Shown here in pieces: positions 27,001 through 36,825 of a stretch of 62,476 bases of DNA. The notes under the pieces were generated by a model. That model had not been told where the DNA came from, made no database searches, and saw only the letters and a program-made list of their open reading frames with translations. Source of the DNA: Clostridium sp. (GTDB lineage: Bacteria; Bacillota; Clostridia; Clostridiales; Clostridiaceae); the NCBI RefSeq assembly GCF_017888565.1, contig NZ_JAGHFX010000089.1, forward strand, positions 1 through 62,476. The letters are read 5' to 3'. The first letter of the stretch is position 1, and each line of letters begins with the position of its first letter. The translations under genes were made by a program, and so were the position numbers.

Positions 27001-27151
27001 TTTATCCTTCTCCTTACTTTAAGATTTCTATTTTATCTTTTCCAAAATCTCATAAAATTATATATTTCAATTATACTTGATAATTGTTATTTGTAAATAT
27101 CCTTTATCACTATAATATTCTACTGTAAGTCGAAGGCTATTAATTAACTGC

Positions 27152-28702
27152 TTATACAACGTATTTATTTACTATTTCTTTGAAGCTATCGTCTTTTTCT
27201 TCTAGATATTCTTCGAATTTTAATTCACTAGCTTCTATTTCCTTAGCAATTTCATATAAAAGTTCTGGAATCTTATTTCCTGGAATATCTCCATAAGAAT
27301 TTCCTAAGTTTGTTTTTCCTACGCCAAATGATCCACCAGCAAACATAGTAAAGCATTCCTCAATTTTTTCTCCTACTCTCTTCTTCTTGCCAGTAAATCC
27401 TATAGATCCAATTTGATGAACTCCACAAGAATTACCACATCCTGAAATATAAACTCTTGGTAATACATCTGATTTATATTCTTTATCCTTAAAATAATCC
27501 ATAATTGAGCTTAGAGTTCCTTGACTATTACATATACCCACTTGACATGTTGGTACTCCTATACAAGATACACTTTGTTCGAAGTTAGTTGTTACCCCCA
27601 TATTTTCAGTTAATTCTAATAGTTCTCTCGCTTCAATGCCATTTAAGTTTCTAAAATAAACTCCTTCTGTCATAGCTAATCTAATTTCTATATCTTCAAA
27701 GTTTTTAATTGTATCTAGAATCGCTTTTAAATCATTAGCAGCTAATTGCCCTCCAATTGGATGAAGATAAACACTATATAATCCTATTTGTTTTTGTCTA
27801 ATAATTCTTGGATTATTAAATTCTACTTCTATTCCTTTTTTATTATAAATTTTATCTTCAACTTGTATTTCTAAATTACCTTTTTCTATAACTTCTTCTA
27901 TATGTTTTTTATAACATTCTAAGAAATCTTTTTCGCCCATTCTTTCTAAAATATATCTAACACGAGCTTTATTTCTATTTTCATAATTTCCTTCAGCCTT
28001 AAATAAGCTTACCATTGCTTCCACATAATAAAGTACATCTTTTGCTTCAATTAAATCATAATATTTAACTGCTTTTCTAGGATTTTGTCCTAATCCTCCA
28101 CCTAAATATATTTGAAAATATTTTTTTCCATCTTTATTTACTGCAACAAAACCTAGATCTTGAACTGTGCAGTGTGCTGCATCATATTCACTATTTGAAA
28201 ATGCAACTTTAAGCTTTCTAGGTAGTTTATAAGTGTATATTCTTTCTAAAAAATAATTTCCTACAGCTACCGCATAAGGAGTTACATCAAACTCTTCTTC
28301 TGGATCAACACCTGATAATGGTGACATAGCAACATTCCTTGGATAATTACCACCAGCTCCTCTAGTATATATATCGTTATCCAAAGCTTCCTTCATTAAA
28401 TCGCAAACTTCATCTATACTTAGTCCATGCAGCTGAATAGCTTGACGTGTTGTTAAATGTATTTTATCTAATCCATATTTTTTTGTAAAATCATAAACTT
28501 TATACATCTCATCAACCTTCGTTATCCCTGAAGGAATTCTAAGTCGTATCATAAATTCTTTGCCGCCTCTATGTGCATATATACCAAATCCTCCAGATGC
28601 ATGCTTAAATTGCATTACATTTAATTCCCCATTTAAAAATTTATGTCCTTCTTTCCTAAACTCTTCTATTTCTCCATATAGAACTTCTTTTAATTTATTC
28701 AT
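27152..28702 (-). CDS. Siroheme nitrite/sulfite reductase
   Basis: A 516-residue ferredoxin-dependent-type reductase that reduces nitrite to ammonia or sulfite to sulfide with six electrons. Two ferrodoxin-like half domains alternate with the cluster/siroheme domains. The FeS-siroheme ligands are CIGVPTC (C-x5-C) and CGNSC (C-x3-C). HLTTRQAIQLHGLS and TRGAGGNYPRNVAMSPLSG are substrate and siroheme contact blocks. Nitrite and sulfite forms are hard to separate by eye, so no symbol is given. It stands alone with GAGGTGG before the ATG. Confidence 0.88.
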   Translation of the reverse strand: MNKLKEVLYGEIEEFRKEGHKFLNGELNVMQFKHASGGFGIYAHRGGKEFMIRLRIPSGITKVDEMYKVYDFTKKYGLDKIHLTTRQAIQLHGLSIDEVCDLMKEALDNDIYTRGAGGNYPRNVAMSPLSGVDPEEEFDVTPYAVAVGNYFLERIYTYKLPRKLKVAFSNSEYDAAHCTVQDLGFVAVNKDGKKYFQIYLGGGLGQNPRKAVKYYDLIEAKDVLYYVEAMVSLFKAEGNYENRNKARVRYILERMGEKDFLECYKKHIEEVIEKGNLEIQVEDKIYNKKGIEVEFNNPRIIRQKQIGLYSVYLHPIGGQLAANDLKAILDTIKNFEDIEIRLAMTEGVYFRNLNGIEARELLELTENMGVTTNFEQSVSCIGVPTCQVGICNSQGTLSSIMDYFKDKEYKSDVLPRVYISGCGNSCGVHQIGSIGFTGKKKRVGEKIEECFTMFAGGSFGVGKTNLGNSYGDIPGNKIPELLYEIAKEIEASELKFEEYLEEKDDSFKEIVNKYVV

Positions 28703-28853
28703 CTTTTACCACCTCTTTATTAAATTCATGCTATTGTTAATTATATCACTAAATACAATATGGATTTATCGAATATTTCTATAGTAATAATAGGGAAAAC
28801 TTATTATAAGTATACCACTTTCAGTATTTTGTGCATATATTATATGTTTTATG

Positions 28854-28892
28854 AAAAAAAAAAAAAAAAAGAATTAGCATCATGCTAATTCT
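28854..28892 (-). terminator. Terminator of dnaJ with a 17-base T tract
   Basis: AGAATTAGC and GCTAATTCT form a stem around ATGAT. It is followed on the minus strand by 17 consecutive Ts (28870-28854). It starts immediately after the dnaJ stop. Such a long homopolymer should be prone to length variation. Confidence 0.9.
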
Positions 28893-28893
28893 T

Positions 28894-30024
28894 CTATTTA
28901 AATAAATCTTTAAGTCCTTTTTTATGAGGAGTTCCTTCACCAGCGTTTTCTCCACATGCTTCCATAAATGCTTTTAAAGCATCTTTTTGCTTATCATTTA
29001 AATTCTTAGGAATATCAACAATTACTTTAACATATTGATCTCCTCTACCTGATGAATTTACTCTTGGAACACCTTTTCCCTTTAATCTAAATAAAGTACC
29101 TGATTGTGTTCCCGCAGGAATTGTATATTTTACATCTCCATCTACAGTTGCAACAGTTATTTCAGTTCCTAGCGCTGCTTTTCCCATAGATATATGAGTA
29201 TCTATATATATATCATTTCCTTTTCTTGTAAACTTTTTAGATGGAGAAACATTTATTCTTACATATAAGTCTCCTGGAGGACCATCGTTAGTTCCATGAT
29301 CTCCTTGCCCTCTAAGCGGCATAACATTTCCTGTATCAACTCCAGCTGGAATGTTAACAGTTATCTTTCTATTCTTTCTAACGTTTCCTTTTCCATGACA
29401 TGTATTACATGGATCATCTATTACTTTACCACTACCACCACATGTGTTACATGTTGAAGTACTTACAAAACTTCCTAAAGGTGTTTGTCTTTGGACTCTT
29501 ACTTGACCTTGACCATTACATGTTGGACAAGTTTTTGCTGAAGTGCCAGTTTTAGCACCACTCCCTTTACATGAATCACAAGTTTCACTTCTATTTATAG
29601 AAATTTCCTTTTCTACTCCAAATATAGCCTCTTCAAAAGTTAAATTAACTGTATATTCTAAATCGGCACCTCTTTGTGGTCCATTTCTTCTTCTACTGCT
29701 ACCACCGCCACCACCAAAGAAGCTATCAAATATATCTCCAAAACCACCCATATCTGAGAAGTCAAAGCCACCAAATCCACCTGATCCAAATCCACTTCCG
29801 TCAAAATCCGCTGTTCCAAACTGATCATATCTCGCTTTTTTTTCTGGATCTGAAAGCACTTGATAAGCTTCATTTATTTCTTTAAACTTATCCTCTGCTT
29901 CTTTGTTGCCTTGGTTCTTGTCAGGATGATATTTAATAGCTAGCTTTCTAAAGGCCTTTTTTATTTCTTCATCTGAAGCTCCCTTTTGAAGCCCAAGGGA
30001 TGCATAATAGTCTTTATTTGCCAT
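28894..30024 (-). CDS. dnaJ: Chaperone DnaJ
   Basis: Co-chaperone that stimulates DnaK ATP hydrolysis. The 376-residue protein has the J domain with HPDKN (33-37), a Gly/Phe-rich linker, four CxxCxGxG zinc repeats ([32 protein letters not shown]) and two C-terminal beta domains. It is the last gene of the hrcA-grpE-dnaK-dnaJ cluster. A hairpin in the gap after dnaK may lower its expression relative to DnaK. Confidence 0.97.
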   Translation of the reverse strand: MANKDYYASLGLQKGASDEEIKKAFRKLAIKYHPDKNQGNKEAEDKFKEINEAYQVLSDPEKKARYDQFGTADFDGSGFGSGGFGGFDFSDMGGFGDIFDSFFGGGGGSSRRRNGPQRGADLEYTVNLTFEEAIFGVEKEISINRSETCDSCKGSGAKTGTSAKTCPTCNGQGQVRVQRQTPLGSFVSTSTCNTCGGSGKVIDDPCNTCHGKGNVRKNRKITVNIPAGVDTGNVMPLRGQGDHGTNDGPPGDLYVRINVSPSKKFTRKGNDIYIDTHISMGKAALGTEITVATVDGDVKYTIPAGTQSGTLFRLKGKGVPRVNSSGRGDQYVKVIVDIPKNLNDKQKDALKAFMEACGENAGEGTPHKKGLKDLFK

Positions 30025-30055
30025 CTATTTTCACCACCATTTTTTTACTTTATAA

Positions 30056-30081
30056 AAGGGAAGACGACTTATGCCTTCCCT
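30056..30081 (-). terminator. Hairpin between dnaK and dnaJ, possible partial terminator
   Basis: AGGGAAG and CTTCCCT pair around a 12-base loop; on the minus strand the stem is followed by TTTTATAAAG. It could attenuate read-through from dnaK into dnaJ or stabilise the upstream mRNA end. The T-run is short, so termination is probably incomplete. Confidence 0.5.
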
Positions 30082-30136
30082 CATATATTATATCTATTAG
30101 ATTAATAGGTTACAACTATTTATCTTCTTTAAAATA

Positions 30137-31993
30137 TTATTTATCTTCCTTAACTTCGAAATCTGCATCTACAACATTATCATCATTTGGAGTTTGGCTT
30201 GCACCTGCTCCTCCCATATTGTTTGGATCAAATCCAGCACCTGCTTCACCATTTGCATTAGCATCAGCATATATCTTAGATGATATTGCATAGAATTCTT
30301 GGTTTAATTCATCCATAGCTTTCTTTATAGCTTCTAAATCTTCGCCATCTTTTACTTTGTTTAATTCATCAAGTTTAGCTTGAACCTTAGCCTTATCTTC
30401 AGCTGTTACCTTATCACCAAGTTCTTCTAAAGTTTTAGTTGTTTGATAAGCAACTTGATCTGCATTATTCTTAACTTCTATTTTTTCTTTTCTCTTCTTA
30501 TCTTCTTCAGCAAATCTTTCTGCTTCTTTTACTGCAGCTTCTACTTCAGATTCACTTAAGTTTGTTGAAGCTGTAATAGTTATATTAGCTTCTTTATTAG
30601 TTGCTTTATCAACAGCTGATACTTTAACTAATCCATTTGCATCTATATCAAATGTAACTTCAATTTGAGGAATTCCTCTTGGAGCTGGAGCAATACCTGA
30701 TAATGTAAATCTACCTAATGTTTTATTATCAGCTGCCATTTGTCTTTCACCTTGAACTACGTGAATTTCAACTGATGTTTGACCATCTGCTGCAGTTGAG
30801 AATGTTTGACTCTTCTTAGCTGGAATTGTAGTATTTCTTTCAATAAGTGGTGTAGCAACTCCACCTAATGTTTCAATTCCTAATGTTAATGGAGTAACAT
30901 CTAGTAATAATACATCATTAACTTCTCCAGTTAATACACCTGCTTGAATAGCTGCCCCAACAGCAACACATTCATCTGGGTTTACTCCCTTTGAAGGTTC
31001 TTTTCCAGTAAAGTTTTTAACTGCTTCTACAACAGCTGGGATTCTTGTTGACCCACCAACTAATATTACCTTATTGACATCACTTAATGAAAGATTTGCA
31101 TCTGCTAAAGCTTTTTTCATTGGCTCAATTGATCTTTGAACTAAGTCATGTGTAATTTCATTGAATTTAGCTCTAGTTAAGTTCATATCAATATGCTGTG
31201 GACCTGTTGCATCTGCTGTTATAAATGGTAAATTAATGTTTGTTTGCATTGATGATGATAATTCAATCTTAGCTTTTTCAGCAGCTTCTTTTAATCTTTG
31301 AAGTGCCATTTTATCATTTCTTAAATCTATTCCATTTTCAGCCTTAAATGTTTCAGCTATATGATCCATTATTCTTTGGTCGAAGTCATCTCCACCTAGT
31401 TTAGTATCTCCATTTGTTGATAAAACTTCGAATACTCCATCTCCAAGTTCTAGAATAGATACGTCGAATGTACCACCACCTAAGTCATAAACAAAGATTT
31501 TTTGATTTGTATCCATTTTATCTAAACCATAAGCTAGTGCTGCAGCTGTAGGTTCATTTATTATTCTTAATACTTCTAATCCAGCTATCTTACCAGCATC
31601 TTTAGTCGCTTGTCTTTCTGAATCATTAAAATATGCAGGAACTGTTATAACTGCTTGAGTTACAGATTCACCTAAATAAGCTTCTGCATCAGCCTTTATC
31701 TTTTGAAGTACCATTGCTGATATTTCTTGTGGTGAATGATCTTTACCATCTATATTTACTTTATAATTTGTACCCATATGTCTCTTTATTGATATTATAG
31801 TTTTATCTGGGTTTGTTATCGCTTGTCTTTTAGCTACTTGACCTACTAGTCTTTCTCCATTTGCTTGGAATGAAACTACTGAAGGAGTAGTTCTTGCCCC
31901 TTCTGAATTGCTGATTACTACTGGTTCTCCACCTTCCATAACAGCTACACATGAGTTAGTTGTTCCTAAATCAATTCCTATTATTTTTCCCAT
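30137..31993 (-). CDS. dnaK: Chaperone DnaK (Hsp70)
   Basis: The main Hsp70. The 618-residue protein opens with [20 protein letters not shown]. The ATPase domain has [14 protein letters not shown] and [12 protein letters not shown]. The peptide-binding domain has [18 protein letters not shown], and the C-terminus is acidic (VVDADFEV). AGGAGG precedes the ATG. It follows grpE by 53 bases and is under the HrcA/CIRCE promoter. Confidence 0.98.
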   Translation of the reverse strand: MGKIIGIDLGTTNSCVAVMEGGEPVVISNSEGARTTPSVVSFQANGERLVGQVAKRQAITNPDKTIISIKRHMGTNYKVNIDGKDHSPQEISAMVLQKIKADAEAYLGESVTQAVITVPAYFNDSERQATKDAGKIAGLEVLRIINEPTAAALAYGLDKMDTNQKIFVYDLGGGTFDVSILELGDGVFEVLSTNGDTKLGGDDFDQRIMDHIAETFKAENGIDLRNDKMALQRLKEAAEKAKIELSSSMQTNINLPFITADATGPQHIDMNLTRAKFNEITHDLVQRSIEPMKKALADANLSLSDVNKVILVGGSTRIPAVVEAVKNFTGKEPSKGVNPDECVAVGAAIQAGVLTGEVNDVLLLDVTPLTLGIETLGGVATPLIERNTTIPAKKSQTFSTAADGQTSVEIHVVQGERQMAADNKTLGRFTLSGIAPAPRGIPQIEVTFDIDANGLVKVSAVDKATNKEANITITASTNLSESEVEAAVKEAERFAEEDKKRKEKIEVKNNADQVAYQTTKTLEELGDKVTAEDKAKVQAKLDELNKVKDGEDLEAIKKAMDELNQEFYAISSKIYADANANGEAGAGFDPNNMGGAGASQTPNDDNVVDADFEVKEDK

Positions 31994-32046
31994 AATTTAT
32001 TTCCTCCTAAAAACTATCTTTTTAATAAGTTTAGTTAATATCAATA

Positions 32047-32649
32047 TTAGTTAGCTACTTTTACCATTGTATGTCTAATTATCTTTTCGCCTCTTTTATA
32101 TCCCTTTTGGAATACTTCAACTACTGAATTAGTACCAAATGATTCATCTTGAACGTGCATAACTGCTTGATGTAGATTTGGATCAAACTCACCAGTTGCA
32201 TCTATTTCTTCAACTCCTAATTTTTCAAAGGATCCTTTAAAACCCTTTATAGTCATATCTATTCCCTTTTTAAAGTCTTCTACACTTCCATCAACAGCTA
32301 TTGCTCTTTCTAATGTATCTAGTACTGGAATCATTTCTTTTAATACATCTGTACACGCATCTGTATAAATGCCTTCTTTTTCCTTAGTTGTTCTTTTTCT
32401 ATAATTATCATATTCTGCTGATATTCTAAGTAATCTTTCTTTTAATGCTTCTACTTCATTGCTTAGCTTCTTATTTTCATCTTTTAATTTTCTCATATTA
32501 TCTAGATCATTTTCCTTATCATTATTTTCTTCAACTATATCATCTGAAGATTGATCTGTTTCTGCTTCAATAGTAGAATTTACATCCTCATTATTTTCAG
32601 TTTCAACTGTTTCTTCCATATCTTCTACTACCTCTTTGTTATCTTCCAC
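32047..32649 (-). CDS. grpE: Nucleotide exchange factor GrpE
   Basis: Exchange factor for DnaK. The protein is 200 residues from a GTG start. The first 60 residues are acidic and low in complexity. A long coiled coil follows (KDENKKLSNEVEALKERLLR, ISAEYDNYRKRTTKEKEG), then the beta-domain with GVEEIDATGEFDPNLHQAVM and VVEVFQKGYKRGEKIIR. It sits between hrcA and dnaK. Confidence 0.97.
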   Translation of the reverse strand: MEDNKEVVEDMEETVETENNEDVNSTIEAETDQSSDDIVEENNDKENDLDNMRKLKDENKKLSNEVEALKERLLRISAEYDNYRKRTTKEKEGIYTDACTDVLKEMIPVLDTLERAIAVDGSVEDFKKGIDMTIKGFKGSFEKLGVEEIDATGEFDPNLHQAVMHVQDESFGTNSVVEVFQKGYKRGEKIIRHTMVKVAN

Positions 32650-32667
32650 AACAACACCTCATCTCTT

Positions 32668-33699
32668 TTATTCTATAATTTGATTTCTTAAGCTTTTATT
32701 TAACTCTTTCATAACTTGCCCCATAATAGCTATAACCTTAGAGTAATTTATCCTCTTTGGTCCAATCAATCCAATCTTACCAATAGGTCTTCCATCTAAT
32801 GAATACTCTGCTGATATAATTGAACACTCCTTAGCCTCTGGAAAATAATTTTCATCACCTATTCTTATGGTTATATCACTACTAGGTTCTATCAAATCTA
32901 TTAAATTATCTTTATCATTGATTAGAGAAAGAATTTCCTTAGCTTTTTCAATATTATTATACTCAGGATAATTAAATATATTTGTAGTTCCTTCAACAAA
33001 TACTTCTGTACTATTAGCTTCTTTTAGTGTTTCATATAAAGCTGGTAATATTCCATTAAATAGTTCATCGTAGCCATTTAATTCTACTTTGAGCTTATTA
33101 ATTACTTCCAAATTAATTTCTTCAATAGTTAAATTCCTTAGCCTCATATTTAAGACTTCATTTATTATTCGAATAGTTTCAGGCTTTGGCATATTATTTA
33201 TTCTTATTCTGTGATTCTTAATAATTCCACTATCTGCTACTATTACTGAAACCAAATTATGACTATCAATAGTAAGTAATTGAATAGATCTTATATAGCT
33301 ACTTCTTACAGATGGAGTCTGTACTACAGTAGTTAAATTAGTAAGCTCTGATAACAATGAACAAGCTTGCTTTACTATCTTATCAACCTCATACATTGCT
33401 GAATTTATAATGTACTCCCTTATTTTAAGCTCCTCTTCTCGAGTTAGCCTTCCAGTTTCCATTAACTTATCTACATATAGCCTATATCCTTTATTTGAAG
33501 GTATTCTACCTGCAGATGTATGTGGTTGTTCTAGATAACCCATTTCTTCTAAATCAGCCATTTCATTTCTTATTGTAGCTGATCCAACTCCTAAATCATA
33601 TTTCTTAGCTATTGTCCTTGAACCTACTGGTTCCCCTGTCACGATATAGTCATTAATGATAGCCTGAAGTATTTTTATTTTTCTTTCATCAATAGCCAT
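32668..33699 (-). CDS. hrcA: Heat-inducible repressor HrcA
   Basis: Repressor that binds CIRCE and needs GroEL to stay active. From the ATG at 33699, preceded by AGAGGTGA, it has 343 residues; an upstream start at 33723 would lie inside CIRCE. The N-terminal winged helix has [21 protein letters not shown] and [20 protein letters not shown]. The GAF-like domain follows. It is first in the heat-shock operon, downstream of a perfect CIRCE, so it is autoregulated. Confidence 0.97.
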   Translation of the reverse strand: MAIDERKIKILQAIINDYIVTGEPVGSRTIAKKYDLGVGSATIRNEMADLEEMGYLEQPHTSAGRIPSNKGYRLYVDKLMETGRLTREEELKIREYIINSAMYEVDKIVKQACSLLSELTNLTTVVQTPSVRSSYIRSIQLLTIDSHNLVSVIVADSGIIKNHRIRINNMPKPETIRIINEVLNMRLRNLTIEEINLEVINKLKVELNGYDELFNGILPALYETLKEANSTEVFVEGTTNIFNYPEYNNIEKAKEILSLINDKDNLIDLIEPSSDITIRIGDENYFPEAKECSIISAEYSLDGRPIGKIGLIGPKRINYSKVIAIMGQVMKELNKSLRNQIIE

Positions 33700-33716
33700 T
33701 ACATCACCTCTATCTG

Positions 33717-33743
33717 TTAGCACTCATTATTATCGAGTGCTAA
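33717..33743. promoter_or_regulatory. CIRCE operator, perfect copy
   Basis: TTAGCACTC at 33717-33725 and GAGTGCTAA at 33735-33743, separated by nine bases. This is an exact match to the CIRCE consensus bound by HrcA, and lies between the promoter and the hrcA start. Confidence 0.97.
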
Positions 33744-33756
33744 TGACTACAATATC

Positions 33757-33785
33757 AATATATTCCTTATTACCTTTTTTGTCAA
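33757..33785 (-). promoter_or_regulatory. Sigma-A promoter of the heat-shock operon
   Basis: On the minus strand: TTGACA at 33785-33780, 17 bases, TATATT at 33762-33757. Transcription would begin just before or within CIRCE, so HrcA binding would block it. Confidence 0.88.
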
Positions 33786-33887
33786 TTTGAATAACTTATA
33801 AATTAAATAATCTCATTTAATTTTATTAATTTATCCTTATTTTTCGCTTTTTTTTAAATTTATTCTCGTTTTTTCTATATACTCCAT

Positions 33888-35045
33888 TTATAATATAAAA
33901 TCACTCATAACCAAATTAGATAACTCAATTCCTTTATCAGTTAGTCTTAAAATATCATTCTCTAATACAAGTAAATTCTTATTTATATTTTTCTCTATAA
34001 TATCTTTATATATACTATTTATATGCATTCCAAATCTACCTTTAAATTCATTAATGCTTACGCCTCTATTCATTCTAAGTCCCATAAACATAAATTCTTC
34101 CATATTATCTTCTTTTGAATTTTCAATTATTTCTTCTACAACACTCTCATTATTATTAACTTTTTCTATATAAGACTTCACGTTTTCTATATTTTTCATT
34201 CTTTTTCCATTTATAAACGAGCTTGAAGCAGATCCAACTCCTAAATAATCATCACATTGCCAATAAATCTTATTATGATAGCACTCATATCCTGATTTTG
34301 CATAATTAGATATTTCATACTGATTATATCCATGCTCCTTAAGTATTTTCTTAGTAATAGAATACATCTCTATCTCATCATCCTCTGAAGGTAATATTAG
34401 TTTATTTCTTTCCCATAGTTTATAAAATGCTGTTCCTTCTTCTATAATTAAACTATAAGCAGAAATATGCTCTGGGTTTAATTTTGCAATCGTTTCTAGA
34501 GATTCTTTCCACTCATCTACTTTTTGATTTGGTAATCCAAACATCAAATCTACATTTATGTTCTTAAAGCCAACTTCCCTAGCTAAATTGAAATTTTCTT
34601 TAAATTGCTTAAAACTATGTATTCTTCCTATGTCTTTTAAAAGTGAGTTTTGTACTGCTTGAAGTCCCATGCTTATTCTATTTACACCACCACTTAGCAT
34701 GGTTTCCAATTTTTCTTTTTCTAATGCTCCAGGATTACACTCCATAGTAAATTCCATATTTTCAGTTAGATTAAGCTTACTTATAGTTTTTAATAACTTA
34801 TATATTTGATTAGTTTCCAAATATGATGGAGTTCCTCCACCTATAAATATGCTTTTTATTTTATAATCTATTACTTTTTCTTCTATTTCCTTACATAATG
34901 CATCTACATAATCATCTTTAAGATGATCTAATGAAGCGTAAGATGGAAAATCGCAATAAAAACATTTTTGTTTACAAAACGGTATATGTATATAAAGTGC
35001 TATTTCTTTTAAATCTTTCATTTCTATAATCACTCTTTCTATCAT
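33888..35045 (-). CDS. hemW: Radical-SAM heme chaperone-like protein HemW
   Basis: HemW (formerly HemN-like) is a radical-SAM protein linked to heme insertion rather than to coproporphyrinogen oxidation. The 385-residue protein has CKQKCFYCDF (CxxxCxxC plus the extra-Cys-lacking F) and GGGTPSYL. NRISMGLQAVQNSLLKDIGR and DLMFGLPNQ are further family blocks. The ATG at 35045 and one at 35021 each have a modest ribosome site. It lies upstream of the hrcA operon, as in Bacillus. Confidence 0.9.
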   Translation of the reverse strand: MIERVIIEMKDLKEIALYIHIPFCKQKCFYCDFPSYASLDHLKDDYVDALCKEIEEKVIDYKIKSIFIGGGTPSYLETNQIYKLLKTISKLNLTENMEFTMECNPGALEKEKLETMLSGGVNRISMGLQAVQNSLLKDIGRIHSFKQFKENFNLAREVGFKNINVDLMFGLPNQKVDEWKESLETIAKLNPEHISAYSLIIEEGTAFYKLWERNKLILPSEDDEIEMYSITKKILKEHGYNQYEISNYAKSGYECYHNKIYWQCDDYLGVGSASSSFINGKRMKNIENVKSYIEKVNNNESVVEEIIENSKEDNMEEFMFMGLRMNRGVSINEFKGRFGMHINSIYKDIIEKNINKNLLVLENDILRLTDKGIELSNLVMSDFIL

Positions 35046-35096
35046 TTAAATTTCTCTTTATTGCTATTATACATAACTACTTCAAAATTAAAAGAT

Positions 35097-35143
35097 AAAA
35101 AGAGGAGAATAAATTATATAATATAATTTATTCTCCTCTTTTT
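35097..35143 (-). terminator. Terminator of the 92-codon ORF
   Basis: AAAAAGAGGAGAATAAATTAT pairs with ATAATTTATTCTCCTCTTTTT with a very small loop. It begins at the stop codon of the gene at 35142 and isolates it from hemW. The flanking A and T runs would let it work in both directions. Confidence 0.88.
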
Positions 35144-35411
35144 ATACTTCTATAAGATCTATATTTATAATATTGTGTAATACTATATCCTTCTGAGCTC
35201 GTTTAATCTTTGTATCGATTACATTTCCTTTAAAATTTACTGACATTATTGCATTTAGTCCGTTTCTTAAAATATATGTTTCTAATTTATAGCCAACCAT
35301 TGATATTAATGATGTTTCTCCATTTTTTCTTTTAATGCTACCAGTTACTAACCCCAAGTTTCTTAATACTTTTCCTTTCTTTTTTGCATCTCTTAATTTT
35401 GCCTCCAACAT
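35142..35411 (-). CDS. Small hypothetical protein
   Basis: From the ATG at 35411, preceded by GAGGTG, the protein has 89 residues. It is basic at the N-terminus (LEAKLRDAKKKGKVLRNLGL) and mixed beta-like afterwards (NAIMSVNFKGNVIDTKIKRA). No signal peptide or membrane segment is seen. I do not recognise a family. It is monocistronic, with its own strong terminator, between the patatin-like gene and hemW. Confidence 0.65.
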   Translation of the reverse strand: MLEAKLRDAKKKGKVLRNLGLVTGSIKRKNGETSLISMVGYKLETYILRNGLNAIMSVNFKGNVIDTKIKRAQKDIVLHNIINIDLIEV

Positions 35412-35629
35412 AATATACACCTCACCTAAATAGTTTATATAATTTAAATATATTTTCTTACTTTAAATTTAATTACTAATATATTTATAAGTAACTAATT
35501 TCATAAAAAATTTATATATTAAACTTATTATCTAAATAATTAAAGTTAATCACATAGTAAATAATTAATTTACGTATTTAAATTAATTAGCGAAATTAAA
35601 AGTATCGATTATTTAAGCTTTTATATAGG

Positions 35630-35664
35630 TTGCTAAATTGCTAAATTCATTTAAATTTTAGCAA
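35630..35664. repeat. TTGCTAAA direct and inverted repeats upstream of the patatin gene
   Basis: TTGCTAAA occurs twice in tandem (35630-35637, 35638-35645), followed by its exact inverse TTTAGCAA at 35657-35664. It lies in a 375-base AT-rich gap (35412-35786) with no other clear feature, about 120-155 bases before the patatin start. The arrangement suggests an operator. Confidence 0.45.
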
Positions 35665-35786
35665 TTACTTATGCTTTAATTAAATACTAAATTTTTATTG
35701 TAACTTATATATCAATAACTCTTTGATTGAATATATTATTTATAGATTCTCAATCTATAAATAGTGTATATAAGGAGATATTTGTT

Positions 35787-36698
35787 TTGAAAACATTTAA
35801 AATACTCGCCTTCGATGGTGGTGGAATTAAAGGTGCTTTAAGTGTAGAAATTTTAAGTAGGATTTGTTCTAAGTATCCCAATTTTTTGGATGAAGTAGAT
35901 TTATTTACAGGCACTTCAACTGGTTCTATAATTGCTTCATTACTAGCAAAAGGTGTTTCTATTAATGAGATAAGTAATTTATATAGTAATCCTACTGCAA
36001 AAAAAATCTTTTCCCCATCTCATTTTAATCTATTTCGTCCAAAGTTTAATAATATTAATTTAAAAAATATTATCTCAAATCATTTTGATAACAACTTAAA
36101 AATTGGAGACTTAAAAAAATATATCTTTATTCCTGCATTTCATGTAAGGGGATTAAACAGAAATTCTTGGGAACCAATATTCTTTAATAACTTATCCCCA
36201 AATTCAACATGTGATTTTAGTGTAAAAGATACTATTTTATCAAGTTCAGCTGCACCTACATACTTTCCATCATATAAAGGCTTTATCGATGGAGGTGTCA
36301 TTGCTAATTCCCCTACAGCTATTTCATTATTAGCTGCTTTATCTGCACTTGGTCCATCTTATAACCTAGATCAGATAAGACTACTTTCTATAGGTACTGG
36401 GGATAGTCCTGAAAAAATAAATGGCAAAACAGAAAAATGGGGAATATTACAATGGTCATTCCACCCACTATCTAAAATGAAGTCTCCATTATTGGCTCTT
36501 TTAATGGATGGGATGTCAGATTTAGAAGATATGTACTGCAAAGAATTTTTAAAATCTAAATATTTTAGAATAAACCCTAAAATATCTAAGTTTATTGAAA
36601 TGGATGATTATAAATTCATCCCTTATTTGAAATTAATAGGTAATACTTACGACTTATCATCTTTATACAATTACATTGAAAATGTTTATTTAAAATAA
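35787..36698 (+). CDS. Patatin-like phospholipase
   Basis: A 303-residue protein from the TTG at 35787, which follows AAGGAG by nine bases; an in-frame TTG at 35727 lacks a site. The oxyanion loop is DGGGIKG (about residues 9-15), the nucleophile elbow GTSTG, and the catalytic Asp lies in the DGG motif of GFIDGGVIANSPTA. It hydrolyses acyl esters, probably of membrane lipids. No signal peptide is seen, so it is cytoplasmic. It resembles patatin effectors of anti-phage systems (CapV type), but no cyclase gene is adjacent. Stand-alone housekeeping patatins are also common. Confidence 0.88.
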   Translation: MKTFKILAFDGGGIKGALSVEILSRICSKYPNFLDEVDLFTGTSTGSIIASLLAKGVSINEISNLYSNPTAKKIFSPSHFNLFRPKFNNINLKNIISNHFDNNLKIGDLKKYIFIPAFHVRGLNRNSWEPIFFNNLSPNSTCDFSVKDTILSSSAAPTYFPSYKGFIDGGVIANSPTAISLLAALSALGPSYNLDQIRLLSIGTGDSPEKINGKTEKWGILQWSFHPLSKMKSPLLALLMDGMSDLEDMYCKEFLKSKYFRINPKISKFIEMDDYKFIPYLKLIGNTYDLSSLYNYIENVYLK

Positions 36699-36779
36699 CT
36701 TAATATAATGCACAACTTTAGGTAAATTTAAATATAATAAAATATAATATTACCACCTTACTCTTATAGTTATCTATTA

Positions 36780-36814
36780 AAAAGGCTAAGTCTCTTTATG
36801 AAACTTAGCCTTTT
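36780..36814. terminator. Bidirectional terminator between patatin gene and lepA
   Basis: AAAAGGCTAAGT and ACTTAGCCTTTT form a perfect 12-base stem around an 11-base loop. It lies between convergent genes and has A/T runs on both sides. Confidence 0.9.
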
Positions 36815-36825
36815 AATATTTAAAC

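Noticed and set aside
29543..29885. Overlapping ORFs on both strands inside dnaJ (93, 71 and 69 codons)
   Set aside because: They arise from the glycine-rich and zinc-repeat coding region of dnaJ and have proline or valine runs expected of shadow frames.
35787..36698. CBASS defence operon around the patatin gene
   Set aside because: No nucleotidyltransferase, ubiquitin-like or HORMA gene lies nearby; neighbours are housekeeping genes.
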